Shown here: positions 8,434 to 18,109 of the stretch, piece by piece | Numbering within the stretch: position 1 is the first letter of the stretch | How the letters are laid out: each line of letters starts with the position of its first letter | NCBI RefSeq assembly: GCF_030063415.1 | Contig: NZ_JASITA010000019.1 | Coordinates: 62,001-126,000 of the forward strand | Direction of reading: 5' to 3' | Length of the DNA: 64,000 nucleotides | DNA from: Streptomyces sp. H27-C3 | GTDB lineage: Bacteria > Actinomycetota > Actinomycetes > Streptomycetales > Streptomycetaceae | Made by a program: the position numbers and the translations under genes | Notes under the pieces: model-generated | The model's database searches: none | Seen by the model: the letters and a program-made list of their open reading frames with translations, nothing else | Told to the model about the DNA's origin: nothing

Positions 8434-9570
8434 TCAGGAGATGGTGAACAGCTCGTCCTGCCGGTCGACGTACGGCTGGAACAGCGCCGCCGGCCAGTTG
8501 GGATCGATGTCCGAGATCCGGTCGATGACCTTCCACACGCCCGCACGCCGCTCGAACCGGTCCTGGTAGGTGCCGGTCGACACCACTCCCTGGTTGCCTT
8601 CCTTCCAGTTGACGCGCCAGCGCCAGGACACGACGGCCGTGTCGCCCCCGCCGTCGATCTCGAACCAGCCGACGTCGTGGAACCACTTGTCCAGCGGGAA
8701 CACGCTGTGTGCGTAGTCGTAGAGGCTCTTGAGCCCCTCGGGTCCGGTGAAGGTCTGCGTCCGCAGGTCGTGGACGGTGAACGTGGCCTCCGGCCAGTAG
8801 AGGTCCACGTACTTGTCGGCCGACGCACGGCTCGCGTCGTTGTCGATGTAGCGCTGGTGACGCACGAGCTGCTCGAAGATCTCGAACCGGTCAACAGCGG
8901 TGAGGGGCGAGAGAACGCCGAGCGCCTCGGTCCGGTTCACCGCCTTGCCCAGCGCACCGAACTCGTGGAGATCGCCGAAGACCTCGATGCGGATCGACTG
9001 GTCGAGGCCGCCGATCCGGACGGGGTCGAAACCGGCCGCGGTGATCAGCTGGGCGACCACCTCGCCCGCGGCCGCGTCATCGGCCGCGTAGAACCCGACT
9101 GCGGGCTCCGGGGCCCTGCGGGACGCGGCGGACAGGGTGTCGGCGGACAGCGTGCCGAATGCCTTGACGAGGGTGGCGCCCGCGGGGACGAGGCCGGCCA
9201 GGAGCAGGCCGGAGGACTCCTCGGCGCCGATCGTCTTGACGAAGCCGCCGTTGCCGTCCGGGGCGATCGGGTTGGAGGGGTCCACCAGGATCTTGCCCGA
9301 CAGCCTGTCGCCGTACTGGGCGAGAAGCTCCTTCGCCGCGTCGAGCCAGACGGCGAGGACGATCACGTCCGCCATCTCGACGGCCTGGTCGACCGTCACC
9401 GCCGTCGCGTGGTCCCCCAGCGGGTCGGCGAGGGACTTCGCGCTTTCGAGATCGCGGCCGGCGAGCAGCACATCCACGCCGCCTGCGACCAGGTCGGCCG
9501 CCAGACGACCGCCGATATTTCCGGTCCCGATAATTGCCGTGGTAGTTGCCGTGCTGGTTGCCGTGGTCAT
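8434..9570 (-). CDS. fusion: F420-dependent NADP reductase-like domain plus SnoaL-like domain
   Basis: The first about 215 residues are an NAD(P)-binding domain of the NADPH-dependent F420 reductase type (AIIGTGNIGGRLAADLVAGG, then VIVLAVWLDAAKELL and KILVDPSNP). Residues from about 225 to 378 form a SnoaL/NTF2-like domain (FEQLVRHQRYIDNDASRASA, then KYVDLYWPEATFTVHDL and TGTYQDRFERRAGVWKVIDR), as in small hydroxylases, cyclases and polyketide tailoring enzymes. The two domains are normally separate genes; here they share one frame with no internal stop. A good AAGGAG precedes the ATG at 9570. The N-terminus is a low-complexity Thr/Ala/Ser stretch. Its function within the cassette is unknown. 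Confidence 0.75.
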   Translation of the reverse strand: MTTATSTATTTAIIGTGNIGGRLAADLVAGGVDVLLAGRDLESAKSLADPLGDHATAVTVDQAVEMADVIVLAVWLDAAKELLAQYGDRLSGKILVDPSNPIAPDGNGGFVKTIGAEESSGLLLAGLVPAGATLVKAFGTLSADTLSAASRRAPEPAVGFYAADDAAAGEVVAQLITAAGFDPVRIGGLDQSIRIEVFGDLHEFGALGKAVNRTEALGVLSPLTAVDRFEIFEQLVRHQRYIDNDASRASADKYVDLYWPEATFTVHDLRTQTFTGPEGLKSLYDYAHSVFPLDKWFHDVGWFEIDGGGDTAVVSWRWRVNWKEGNQGVVSTGTYQDRFERRAGVWKVIDRISDIDPNWPAALFQPYVDRQDELFTIS

Positions 9571-9582
9571 GGAATTCTCCTT

Positions 9583-10170
9583 CTACTGCTGAGTGAGGGG
9601 GGCGCCGGGGCTGAGCCAGCGGCGCAGGGTCCGGGTGACGGCGGGCATCGCGACGTACGTCATCAGCACGCTGAACAGCGCGGCGAAGACGGCCGTCCGT
9701 GCCACCTGGGGCAACGCCGTCAGATGGGGTGTGAGGAACGCGCTGCCGAGCAGGGAGACCGGGAAGATCCCGAGGGCGGAACTCACCGCCATCTTCCAGC
9801 GCGGCGGGGCGGCGGACACGCTCCCCGGATGGGTGAACCAGCCCTCCAGGCCGGTCAGTTCACGTCGCGCGACCTCGGTGTGGCGGTGCCCCTCGTGAGG
9901 GGCGAAGAACTTCGCACGCTGTGGGGAATCGATCCATCCATGGAGCGTCTCGTGGTCGCGGAAGCGGTGTACGAAGATCCACGCAGCGCCATCCTCGGCC
10001 GGGTGGAAGAGGCCGCCGCCCAGGTTGCCGGGGGCGGCGGCAGCCGCGGCCAGAATGCCCCGCGCCCACTGCTGGAACGCCGCTTCGTGGCCCGGCTCGA
10101 CCACGCGCGCCGCGATCAGTGCCACGTCGGCGCGCCCGGCGAGAACGGAACCGCGGGAGCTCTCGGACAT
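9583..10170 (-). CDS. antibiotic biosynthesis monooxygenase (ABM) domain protein with membrane tail
   Basis: Residues about 15-100 form an ABM/dimeric alpha-beta barrel domain (VALIAARVVEPGHEAAFQQW, then AWIFVHRFRDHETLHGWIDS). The C-terminal third contains two hydrophobic helices (MAVSSALGIFPVSLLGSAFL and TAVFAALFSVLMTYVAMP), suggesting membrane attachment. The ATG at 10170 has GAGG eight bases upstream; an in-frame GTG at 10191 overlaps the stop of the aldehyde dehydrogenase gene. Only 12 bases separate it from the next gene. Membrane-anchored ABM proteins of this length are common but largely uncharacterised. Confidence 0.75.
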   Translation of the reverse strand: MSESSRGSVLAGRADVALIAARVVEPGHEAAFQQWARGILAAAAAAPGNLGGGLFHPAEDGAAWIFVHRFRDHETLHGWIDSPQRAKFFAPHEGHRHTEVARRELTGLEGWFTHPGSVSAAPPRWKMAVSSALGIFPVSLLGSAFLTPHLTALPQVARTAVFAALFSVLMTYVAMPAVTRTLRRWLSPGAPLTQQ

Positions 10171-10183
10171 GGGGTGCGCCTCG

Positions 10184-11605
10184 TCAGGCACGCGGCGCGG
10201 CGTGGACGTAGTGCTTGGTCTCCTGGAACTCCTCCAGGCCGCGCATCCCGTTCAGCCGGCCCGTGCCGGACTGCTTGAAGCCGCCCTCCTCGAACATGTC
10301 GTGGACGATGGCCCAGGTGTTGGTCCACACCGTGCCGGCCTGGATCTCGCGCCCGACGCGCAGCGGACGGTCGACGTCGCGGGTCCAGACGGACGCGGCC
10401 AGGCCGAACTCGGTGGCGTTGGCGCGGGCGACCGCCTCGGCCTCGGTCTCGAAGACCTCGAAGGTGGCGACCGGGCCGAACACCTCCAGCTGCACGATCG
10501 GCGAGTTGACGTCCTCGACCTCGATCAGCGACGGGTGCAGGAACGCGCCGTCGCGCTTGCCCTGGACGAGCAGCTTCGCGTACGCGGCCGCGTCCGCGAC
10601 GACGCCCTCGACGCGCCGGGCGTTGCGCTCGTCGATCAACGGGCCCATCTCGCTCGCCGGATCGTCGCCGGGGCCGACCTTGACGGCCTCCAGCGAGGCG
10701 GTCATCCGGCGGCGGAACTCGTCCGCGATGCCGCTCTGGACCAGGACGCGGCTGCCGGTCATGCAGAACTGGCCGGTGAAGGTGGTGATGGCCTTGGTGA
10801 GGACAGGTACGGCGACGTCCAGGTCCGCGTCGTCGAAGACGATCATCGGGCTCTTGCCGCCGAGCTCCAGGGAGAGCGCCTTGAGCGTGGGCGCGGCGCT
10901 CGCCGCGATCATGCGGCCGACCACGGTGGAGCCGGTGTAGCTGATGACGTCCACGTCCGGAGAGGCGATGAGCAGCGGGGCGCCGTCGTTGCCCGACTCG
11001 GTGAAAATGTTCATCACGCCGGCCGGGAGGCTCTTGGTCTGCGCGATCAGTTCGCTGAGCAGGCCGTTGACCAGGCCGGTCTGGCCCGGGAGCTTCATGG
11101 CGACGGTGCAGCCTGCGGCCAGGGCCGGGGCGAAGGAGCGGACGGCCAGGACGACCGGGGAGTTCCACGGTGCGATGACGGCGGCGACGCCCGCGCCTTC
11201 ACGGAGCGTCATGGAGTAGAGGCCGGGGCGGACCTCGCCCGAGCTGCCGTGGTCGCTCAGGGCCAGTGCCGCGTAGTACCGCAGCTTGGGAACGGTGAGG
11301 TCGATCTCGAAGGCCGCCTCAGCGAGGATCTTGCCGTTCTCTTGGGCGAGCAGGGTGACGAACTCGTCGCGCCGCGCCTCAAGGTGGTCGGCCATCTCGA
11401 ACAGTGCCCGGGCGCGCAGGTTGCGGTCACGCGCCCAGTCGGTGGTGTCGAAGGCGCGGCGGGCGGCGGCTATCGCGGCCGTCGCCTCCTCGGCTCCAGC
11501 GTCGGCGAAGGTGCCGAGGACCTTGCCGGTGGAGGGGTTGAGCGACTCGGTCTTCTTGGCGGAGTCGACCCACTGGCCGTTGATGAAGTTGCGGGCGTGC
11601 TGCAT
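10184..11605 (-). CDS. NAD(P)+-dependent aldehyde dehydrogenase
   Basis: This 473-residue protein is a canonical aldehyde dehydrogenase: NAD-binding APWNSPV and SYTGSTVVGRMI, the general base glutamate in LELGGKSPMIVFDDAD, the nucleophilic cysteine in TFTGQFCMTGSRV, and the C-terminal EEGGFKQSGTGR. It oxidises an aldehyde to the acid. It sits just downstream of a GMC oxidoreductase (58 bases), so the pair would take a primary alcohol to a carboxylate. The betaine-aldehyde/gamma-aminobutyraldehyde branch is closest in appearance, but the substrate is not determined. Confidence 0.85.
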   Translation of the reverse strand: MQHARNFINGQWVDSAKKTESLNPSTGKVLGTFADAGAEEATAAIAAARRAFDTTDWARDRNLRARALFEMADHLEARRDEFVTLLAQENGKILAEAAFEIDLTVPKLRYYAALALSDHGSSGEVRPGLYSMTLREGAGVAAVIAPWNSPVVLAVRSFAPALAAGCTVAMKLPGQTGLVNGLLSELIAQTKSLPAGVMNIFTESGNDGAPLLIASPDVDVISYTGSTVVGRMIAASAAPTLKALSLELGGKSPMIVFDDADLDVAVPVLTKAITTFTGQFCMTGSRVLVQSGIADEFRRRMTASLEAVKVGPGDDPASEMGPLIDERNARRVEGVVADAAAYAKLLVQGKRDGAFLHPSLIEVEDVNSPIVQLEVFGPVATFEVFETEAEAVARANATEFGLAASVWTRDVDRPLRVGREIQAGTVWTNTWAIVHDMFEEGGFKQSGTGRLNGMRGLEEFQETKHYVHAAPRA

Positions 11606-11663
11606 TGCGGTAGGTCCTTAAGTGGGTGGAAAGCAGGAGCTGGTATGGGCGGATACGGGGGGA

Positions 11664-13187
11664 TCAGATCTGGCGGGCGATGTGCTCGGCTGCCGCGATG
11701 ACGGTGAGGTTGGTGGCGGCCGACGGGACGTCCGGGAAGATCGAGGCGTCGACCACGCGCAGTCCGGGCACCCCACGCACCGCGCCGAGCCGGTCGGTCA
11801 CGGCCGTCGGGTCGTCGTCCGCGCCCATCGGGGCGGTGGAGGTGGGGTGGTGGTAGGTGTCCAGGGTGGCGAGCATCGAGGCCTCTATCTCGGCGTCGCT
11901 CTGCGCCTGCGGGCCCGGGCTGAGCTCACGCTCGATCAGACCGGCCAGCGGCCGGGTGGCGCCGAGCCGGCGGGCGAGCTTGATGCCCTCGGTCAGCCGG
12001 CGGCGGTCGCCCGGCTCGGCGAGGAAGTTGAGGTCGATGCGGGGCGGGTCCTGCGGGTCCCGGCTGACCAGGGTCAAGGTGCCCTGCGACTCGGGGTGCA
12101 CCAGGGCGACCGCGAGGACGAAGCCGACACCGGTGGGGCTGGTGCTGTGGTCGAAGAGGTGGGTGGCGGTGATGTGCAGGTCCAGCTCGCCCTCGGCGGC
12201 CTCGGAGCTGGCGGTCCACACCTTCGCGCCGATCACCGGGGTCTGCTCGCCCACCCGGTCGGGGACGGCGGCGTACGCGTTGTAGTAGAAGGGGTGGTCC
12301 TGGAGCCGCAGCCCGACGGGCAGGTCGGCGACGACCGGGATGTTCAGGGCTTCGAGGTCCTCGGCCGGGCCGATCCCCGAACGCAGCAGGATCGCCGCAC
12401 TGCCGTAGGCGCCCGCACTGAGGATCACTTCACCCGCCGGGACCACGGTGCCGTCCGCGAGGACCACACCAACGGGCCGCCCGTTCTCGAAGGACACGCG
12501 GTCGACAAGGACTTCGGCGCGGATGGTCAGGTTGGGCCGGGCGCGGACCGCCTCGGTCAGGTAGGCCATGCCGGTGTTGACACGTACGCCGTCCCGCACA
12601 TTCATCGGGTACGGGCCGACGCCCTCCGGGTCGGCGCCGTTGAAGTCGTCCACCGGGCGGATACCGTCCGCGAGGGCCGCGTCCACGAAGGCGCGCTCCA
12701 TGGGGCTGATGTCCTCGCGTGTGAGCTGGACGACGGGGAGCGGGCCGCTGCGGCCGTGCAGGTCGTCGCCACCTGCCCCGGTGGACTCCAGCGCTTTGAA
12801 CGCGGGCAGGAGGTCCTCGTACGACCAGCCCTTGAGCCCGCGTTCGGACCAGCGGACGAAGTCGGAGGGGAGGGCGCGGACGGCGACCGAGCCATTGACG
12901 GCCGAGCTGCCGCCGAGCACCTTGCCCCGGTACGCGGCGACGGGGTGGCCGATGTGACCGGGCTCCGAGAGGTAGCCCCAGTCGTGGCCGGTGTATCCGC
13001 CCAGGACGCTGCTGCTCGCGACCTCGTCGGGGTACGCGTCCGGCTCGTACGCAGGGCCCGCTTCCAGGAGCAGTACCTGGCGGTCGGGGTCCTCGCTGAG
13101 GCGGGCGGCGAGCACGGCCCCGGCCGAGCCGCCCCCTACGACGAGGGTGGGGAGGGACACGGTGTCGTGCTGCGGGTTGTTGTTCAT
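11664..13187 (-). CDS. GMC-family FAD-dependent oxidoreductase
   Basis: A 507-residue glucose-methanol-choline oxidoreductase. The N-terminal Rossmann motif VVGGGSAGAVLAARLSE binds FAD, followed by the GMC signature KVLGGSSAVNGSVAVR. At the C-terminus the active-site region reads YHHPTSTAPMG and, later, PSAATNLTVIAAAEHIA. It oxidises an alcohol, passing electrons to oxygen or a carrier. The ATG at 13187 gives MNNNPQHDTVSLPTLVVGG; a GTG three codons upstream is possible. With the downstream aldehyde dehydrogenase it forms an alcohol-to-acid module. The regulator gene at 13277-16010 lies just upstream on the same strand. Confidence 0.85.
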   Translation of the reverse strand: MNNNPQHDTVSLPTLVVGGGSAGAVLAARLSEDPDRQVLLLEAGPAYEPDAYPDEVASSSVLGGYTGHDWGYLSEPGHIGHPVAAYRGKVLGGSSAVNGSVAVRALPSDFVRWSERGLKGWSYEDLLPAFKALESTGAGGDDLHGRSGPLPVVQLTREDISPMERAFVDAALADGIRPVDDFNGADPEGVGPYPMNVRDGVRVNTGMAYLTEAVRARPNLTIRAEVLVDRVSFENGRPVGVVLADGTVVPAGEVILSAGAYGSAAILLRSGIGPAEDLEALNIPVVADLPVGLRLQDHPFYYNAYAAVPDRVGEQTPVIGAKVWTASSEAAEGELDLHITATHLFDHSTSPTGVGFVLAVALVHPESQGTLTLVSRDPQDPPRIDLNFLAEPGDRRRLTEGIKLARRLGATRPLAGLIERELSPGPQAQSDAEIEASMLATLDTYHHPTSTAPMGADDDPTAVTDRLGAVRGVPGLRVVDASIFPDVPSAATNLTVIAAAEHIARQI

Positions 13188-13276
13188 GGGGACCACGCTA
13201 GGAAGTTCCGACCGGCTTGGAATCGGTCACCGTATGGGTCATTGCCCAGGTCACCGGCCCCCCGGCGCCCCGAAGG

Positions 13277-16010
13277 TCAGCCCAGCAGCCGCAGTCCGTT
13301 GTCGAAGTCCACCCGGGCCAGCTCCGCGCGCGCCACGATTCCCAGCTTCGGGAAGACGTTGGACAGGTGGTGGCCCACCGTCCGGGGACTGATCAGGAGC
13401 TGGGCGGCGACCTCGCGGTTGGTGAGGCCGTTGGCGGCGAGCTTGGCCACCCGCAGCTCCTGCGGGGTCAGGAGGGGCTCCTCGCTGCTCCCGTACGACT
13501 CGGTGCGGCGCAGTCGCTGGCCCGTCAACTCCTGTTCGTGCATGCTCCGTTCGAGCAGCGGCGTGGCGCCGAGCCGTTGGAAGGTCTCCGCCGCCTCGGC
13601 CAGCTGCACCCGGGCGTCGGTCCGTCGGCGGGCCCGCCGCAGCCACTCGCCGTAGAGGAGTCGCGTACGCGCGTGGGCGAAGGGATGCTCCGCCGCGCCC
13701 GGAACCGACAGGGCCCCCAGGAACAGCTCCTCCGCGCCCTCGTCCGCCAGCAGCGCCTCGCTGCGCAGCGCCGCCGCCACGGCCCAGGCCGCCCCGGTGT
13801 GCTCCGCCCACTCCTTCAGGCACCGCAGCGCGGTCGCTCCACCCTCGGGACGGCCCGCGCTGCTCGCGGCCTCCACCGTGTCGGCCGCCGCGAGCAGTGC
13901 GAACGTGGCGTGCGCCGCCCGGTGCCCGGGCTCGGCCAGCCGTACGAGAACCTCCAGGGCCTCCTGCGCGCGCCCGGCGAACAGGGCTGCCATGCCCCGG
14001 TTCCAGTAGGCGGCGGCCGTCAGCGCGCGCACCCCGCGCGGTACCGACAGTTCCACGCGTTCTGGCGGTGAGTTCGGCGACCGTGCGCTCGTCGCCCCGC
14101 AGGGCGGCGAGCCAGGCGAGGGTGTTGCGGCACTGCGAGGCCGCATGGTCGGCGCTGATCTCCTCGGCCACCCGCAGGGTGTCCGCCGCGTTGGCCGCCG
14201 CCTCCGTCCACCGCCCGCGCACGATGTCGATCGTCGCCGTCTGCGGCACGGTCAGCACCAGGGGGCTGACCGCTCCCGTCCGGCGCAGCACCTCCAGCTC
14301 GCGTTGGTACGCCTGGGCCAACGGCTGCTCCACGCCCCACGCCACGGCCAGCGGCGCGGGCGGGATCAGCCGCCAGGACGCGCTGCCGAGCCGGGCGAAG
14401 GCCTCGTCCGCGAGGGGCATCGTGCCCGTGCCGGGCCCGCTGCCCCACCACTGCTTGATCATGGGAAGGAGCGCGGCTTCGGCGAAGTCGGCGTCGACCG
14501 CCAGCTCCTCCAGCCGGTGCAGCGCCTCGGCCTGTCGTTCGGCGGACCCGCCGGACCAGCCGGCCCGTACCGCCAGGCACGCCAGCTGCACGGCCTTCTC
14601 CGGCTCGGCCACCGATCGGGAGGCGTGCAGCAGCAGCCGGTGCGCCTGCTCCTGGTCCCCGTGCGCGAACTCGATGATTCCCCGCAGCCCTTCGCTCTCG
14701 CGGGCCACCGTCTCCCCGTCCGACAGCCGGTCCGCCCGGTCGAGCAGCTCGCGTGCCGTACCCACCTGCCCGTTCCGCCACGCGGCCAGCGCCCCCAGCG
14801 CGAGCCGCCGTGCCGCGTCCGCCGGTACGGGCGACAGCTCGGCCGCCCGGCGCAGCGCCCGCGCCGCCGACGCGTACCCGCCTCGTGTCCAGCCGTTTCG
14901 CGCGCTGTGTTCGAGGAGTGCGGCCACCTCCTCGTCGGCCGTGTCGGCTGCCGCCGCCAGATGCCAGGCCCGCAGGTCGCTGCCGTCCGCGCCGTGCAGG
15001 GCCCGCGCCAGTGCGCGGTGCACCGACTGCCGCCGCGTGAAAGGAGCTTCCTCGTACACGACGGCAGCGATCAGAGCGGTGCGGAACCGTATCCGTCCGT
15101 CCGCGACCTGGAGCAGCCCGGAACGAAGGGCCTCGTCCCAGGCCGCTGTGCCGGCCCCGAGCGTGGTCGCCGCCTCGCGCACCGTGTGGTGATCTCCCAG
15201 GTCCTCGGCTGCCGCGACCAGGAGCACCATCTGTGCGGAGGAGGAGAGCCGGGCGGTGCGAGCGCCGAAGGCGCGCCGCAGCCGGGGTCCGACGGGGATG
15301 CGCTCCACGGGCTCCCCCGTCTCCCCGCTCGGCTCGCCGGCGGCCGGCAGCTCGCGGAGCGCCAACGGATTTCCGGCGGCCAGCCGGACCGTGCGGTGCA
15401 CGCTCTCCTCGTCCGCCCCTGACGTGTCATGACGTACGAGATCGCCCGCATCGGTGTCGGACAGCGGGGCGATCTCCAAGCCGGGCAGCAGTTCCCAGAG
15501 GCCGTCGGTCGCGGGGTCGCTGTGCCCGGTGAGCAGCAGCGCGACCGGCTCGGTGCGCAGTCTGCGGACGACGAAGGCCAGGCACTCGGCGGTCGGCTCG
15601 TCGAGCAGATCCGCATTGTCCACGGTGATGAGCACCGGTTTCTCGCAGGCGAGTTCGGAGAGCAGCGTGAGGGTGGCCACCCCGATGAGGAAGCGGTCCG
15701 TAGCCTCCCCGCTGTGCCCGAGCGCCCCGTGCAGCGCGGCCGCCTGCGGCGCGGGCAGCGCGTCGATCCGGTTCGCCGCCGGCCAGAGCAACTCGTGCAG
15801 CGCGGCGAAAGCCAGCCCGGACTCCATCCGGGTGCCACGGCAGCTCAGTACCGTGAAGTCGGCCGCGGCGGCGGTCGCGTACTCCAGCAACGCGGTCTTC
15901 CCGATGCCGGGGTCCCCCCAGAGCATCAACGCTGAACCCGTGCCCTTTCGCGCCCCGCGAAGGACGCCGTCGAGCTCCGTCTTTTCCTTGCCCCGACCAA
16001 AAAGAAACAT
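13277..16010 (-). pseudogene. LAL-family LuxR regulator, single-base frameshift at about 14063
   Basis: The N-terminal frame encodes an AAA ATPase with Walker A (WGDPGIGKTALL) and Walker B-like VLITVDNADLLDE, followed by a long helical repeat region. The C-terminal LuxR helix-turn-helix (TPQELRVAKLAANGLTNREV, then ISPRTVGHHLSNVF) lies in a different frame. The switch is at about 14063, where one extra base turns the expected ELTAERVELSVP into ELTARTRGTVG. Removing that base restores one about 910-residue protein, the normal LAL size. In this family the ATPase part senses a ligand and the C-terminus activates transcription. It probably controls the adjacent GMC cassette. An upstream ATG at 16031 is an alternative start. 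Real mutation and base-calling error cannot be distinguished here. Confidence 0.75.
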
Positions 16011-16023
16011 TTCTCGCCATCCG

Positions 16024-16046
16024 TGCAACATCGTCCATGCAACATC
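16024..16046. promoter_or_regulatory. 9-bp direct repeat between divergent LAL regulator and catalase genes
   Basis: TGCAACATC occurs at 16024-16032 and again at 16038-16046, 14 bases apart start to start, in the 108-base divergent intergenic region. Direct repeats in such a position can be activator sites, but the first copy may overlap the start of the regulator gene if its upstream ATG is used. No function is proven. Confidence 0.3.
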
Positions 16047-16118
16047 ATTCGTGTGCTTCTACGCGACCGATACGGTGACCGATGCGCTGGGCGGGGCCCT
16101 GTCCCTACGGTCGTTGTC

Positions 16119-16991
16119 ATGAACAGCGATACGCGGGTCGAAGGCCCTCACCTTGTGGAACAACTGGCTGCGGCCACCGGTGCGGACCCCGGGCAGAGGC
16201 TGCTGCACGCCCGTGGCAACTGGGCGGAAGGTGAGTTCACCCCGTCCCCTCAGGCCGCCGAAATCAGCACGGCGGCGGTCTTCGCGGCACCCCGCACACC
16301 GGTGACGGCCCGCTTCTCCACCACGCTGGGCGGCTCCGGCGGGCACGACGGCGACCCTGGTGACCAGGGCCTCGCGATCCGCGCCGGAGACCTGGACCTC
16401 GTCACCTTTACCCTGCCGGTCTTCTTCGTCCGTACCGGACCGGACCTGATCGACTTCTTCCGGGCCGTCCGGTCCGACGACCCGGCGGCCTTCCCCGCGT
16501 TCCTGCGTGGCCACCCGGAGGCCGCCACCGCGCTGGGCTTCGCCGAAAGGGCCCGGCCCGCCACGAGCTTCACCGGGGTGACGTACCACGCGGTGCACGC
16601 CTTCGGTCTGGTGGACGCGGCGGGCGCTACCCGCTGGGCACGGCTGAGCCTGCGGCCGCTGCGCCCGCTGCCGTCCCTGGACCCGGCACAGGCCTTGGCG
16701 ATGCCGGGCGACTACCTCACACGGGACCTCGCCGACCGCCTGCCGGCCGGTTTCGAGCTGACGGCCCAGCTCCCGGGCCCGGCGGACGAGCTTCATGACC
16801 CGACCCGGCTGTGGACCGGCACGGAGACGACCCCGCTCGGAACCCTCACCCTCACCCGCCCCCAGGCCCCGTCCACCGAGCCGCCGTTCGACCCGCTGCG
16901 CCTGCCGCAGGGCATCACGGCCCCGCAGGACCAGTTGTCGAAGGACCGCAGCACGGCCTACGAGGCGGCGCGCCGACTCCGGGCAGCTTAG
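16119..16991 (+). CDS. small catalase-family peroxidase
   Basis: This 290-residue protein belongs to the small catalase-related heme peroxidases (SrpA-like). The N-terminal region LLHARGNWAEGEFTPSP holds the distal histidine equivalent of the catalase HAxG motif. ARFSTTLGGSGGHDGDPGDQ and GLAIRAGDLDLVTFTLPVFF match the conserved catalase core. It is much shorter than a 480-residue catalase, as usual for this subgroup. It would act as a peroxidase with organic peroxides. The frame is open from 16023, but the ATG at 16119 gives the family-typical N-terminus. It is divergent from the LAL regulator and convergent with a PAP2 gene. Confidence 0.75.
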   Translation: MNSDTRVEGPHLVEQLAAATGADPGQRLLHARGNWAEGEFTPSPQAAEISTAAVFAAPRTPVTARFSTTLGGSGGHDGDPGDQGLAIRAGDLDLVTFTLPVFFVRTGPDLIDFFRAVRSDDPAAFPAFLRGHPEAATALGFAERARPATSFTGVTYHAVHAFGLVDAAGATRWARLSLRPLRPLPSLDPAQALAMPGDYLTRDLADRLPAGFELTAQLPGPADELHDPTRLWTGTETTPLGTLTLTRPQAPSTEPPFDPLRLPQGITAPQDQLSKDRSTAYEAARRLRAA

Positions 16992-17024
16992 AGCCGCCCC
17001 GGCGGACCCCGTACGCCCCCCTGT

Positions 17025-17057
17025 GGCCGGTGGAGATCTCATGGATCTCCACCGGCC
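17025..17057. terminator. hairpin between convergent catalase and PAP2 genes
   Basis: A 14-bp perfect stem (ggccggtggagatc with its complement) and a 5-base loop sit between the two converging genes, 34 bases after the catalase stop and 28 before the PAP2 stop. It can serve both directions. Confidence 0.75.
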
Positions 17058-17084
17058 TTCGCCGTGTCGGCGGCCAGGGCGCGC

Positions 17085-18011
17085 TCACCGCGGCCTCGCG
17101 CGCGGCACATGGGCGGTGGACGAGGTGGCGAAGACGGTCGCCCAGATCAGGACTGCGCAGGCAAAGGCTGCTGTGGCGAACACCAGCGGGCGTGCCAGGG
17201 CGTCGTCGCGCGAGCCGGCCAGCAGGGCACCGACTGCGGCGAGGGCCAGCGGGACCAGGGCGCGCGGCCGGGAGGCTTCCAGCCGGGTGGCGGGCTTCAG
17301 GAGACGGACGGCGATGCCGTAGCAGGCGCAAGCAAGGAGGGTGGCGCCGAGCACGTCGCTGGGCCGGTGCCAGTAGAGCGACTGAACACCGCCCGCGATG
17401 ACCGCGGTCCACAGGGCACCGACGGCGGCGACGTACGGGCGGGAGCGTCCGGGGGCGACGAGGGCGCAGCCGAGGGCCAGCGCGGCGGTGATGGCGACGT
17501 GACCGCTGGGGAAGCTCTGCGCGACCAGCGGTTGCGGTGCGTCGACGAGATCGGGGCGGACGAGGAGCACCTTGCTGAGGAATTCCGTGACGGCGAGCGT
17601 GAGCATCACCGCCGCGAGGGCCGCGCAGCCTTCCCGCCATCGTCGGCGCAGCGCGGCGATCACCGCGATCAGGGCCATGCCCCCGATGAGGGTCGCCCAT
17701 TCGTCCGTGAAGGGCGGTGGACCCCAGGACTCGACCATCGCGGAGATTCGCGCACCGTCGGCATAGCCGCGCACAAGTGCGTTCTCCGCCGCCTGGCCGA
17801 GGCGTGTCCACACGGCGATGAGGTGGATGGCGGTGAACGCGATGAGGAACGCGGCCGGAGAGGCGTGGTCGAGGCTGAAGAGACGTCTCGCCCTCCGTGC
17901 GCGAGGGCTGGCAGCGGGTGGCTCAACGGGCGTGGCCCGGCTGTCGGCCGCGGTGTCGGCTGGGCTGCTCGGGGGACGGTCAGGCGTGGTGCGGCGGGCG
18001 GGTGGCGGCAT
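17085..18011 (-). CDS. PAP2-family membrane phosphatase
   Basis: A 308-residue integral membrane protein with a basic, Pro-rich N-terminus and about six hydrophobic helices. The PAP2 signature is visible as KVLLVRPD, SFPSGHVAITAALALG and YWHRPSDVLGATLL, which supply the phosphate-binding arginine and catalytic histidines. Such enzymes dephosphorylate lipid phosphates such as undecaprenyl or phosphatidic acid phosphates on the outer membrane face. The ATG at 18011 is preceded by GGAAA. It stands alone between the catalase and peptide deformylase genes. Confidence 0.8.
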   Translation of the reverse strand: MPPPARRTTPDRPPSSPADTAADSRATPVEPPAASPRARRARRLFSLDHASPAAFLIAFTAIHLIAVWTRLGQAAENALVRGYADGARISAMVESWGPPPFTDEWATLIGGMALIAVIAALRRRWREGCAALAAVMLTLAVTEFLSKVLLVRPDLVDAPQPLVAQSFPSGHVAITAALALGCALVAPGRSRPYVAAVGALWTAVIAGGVQSLYWHRPSDVLGATLLACACYGIAVRLLKPATRLEASRPRALVPLALAAVGALLAGSRDDALARPLVFATAAFACAVLIWATVFATSSTAHVPRARPR

Positions 18012-18109
18012 GGCGATTTCCGTTTCGTCCGGCGGGGGTGCCGGCTGAGGGATCGACTCGTTCGGTGAGTCGGCGACGGCGGATCAAGGTGCGGTGGGTG
18101 GACCGCCGT

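Noticed and set aside
10025..13655. Two long plus-strand frames (558 and 677 codons) opposite the dehydrogenase and GMC genes
   Set aside because: The minus strand has complete catalytic motifs with correct third-position GC bias; the plus frames are shadows without recognisable domains.
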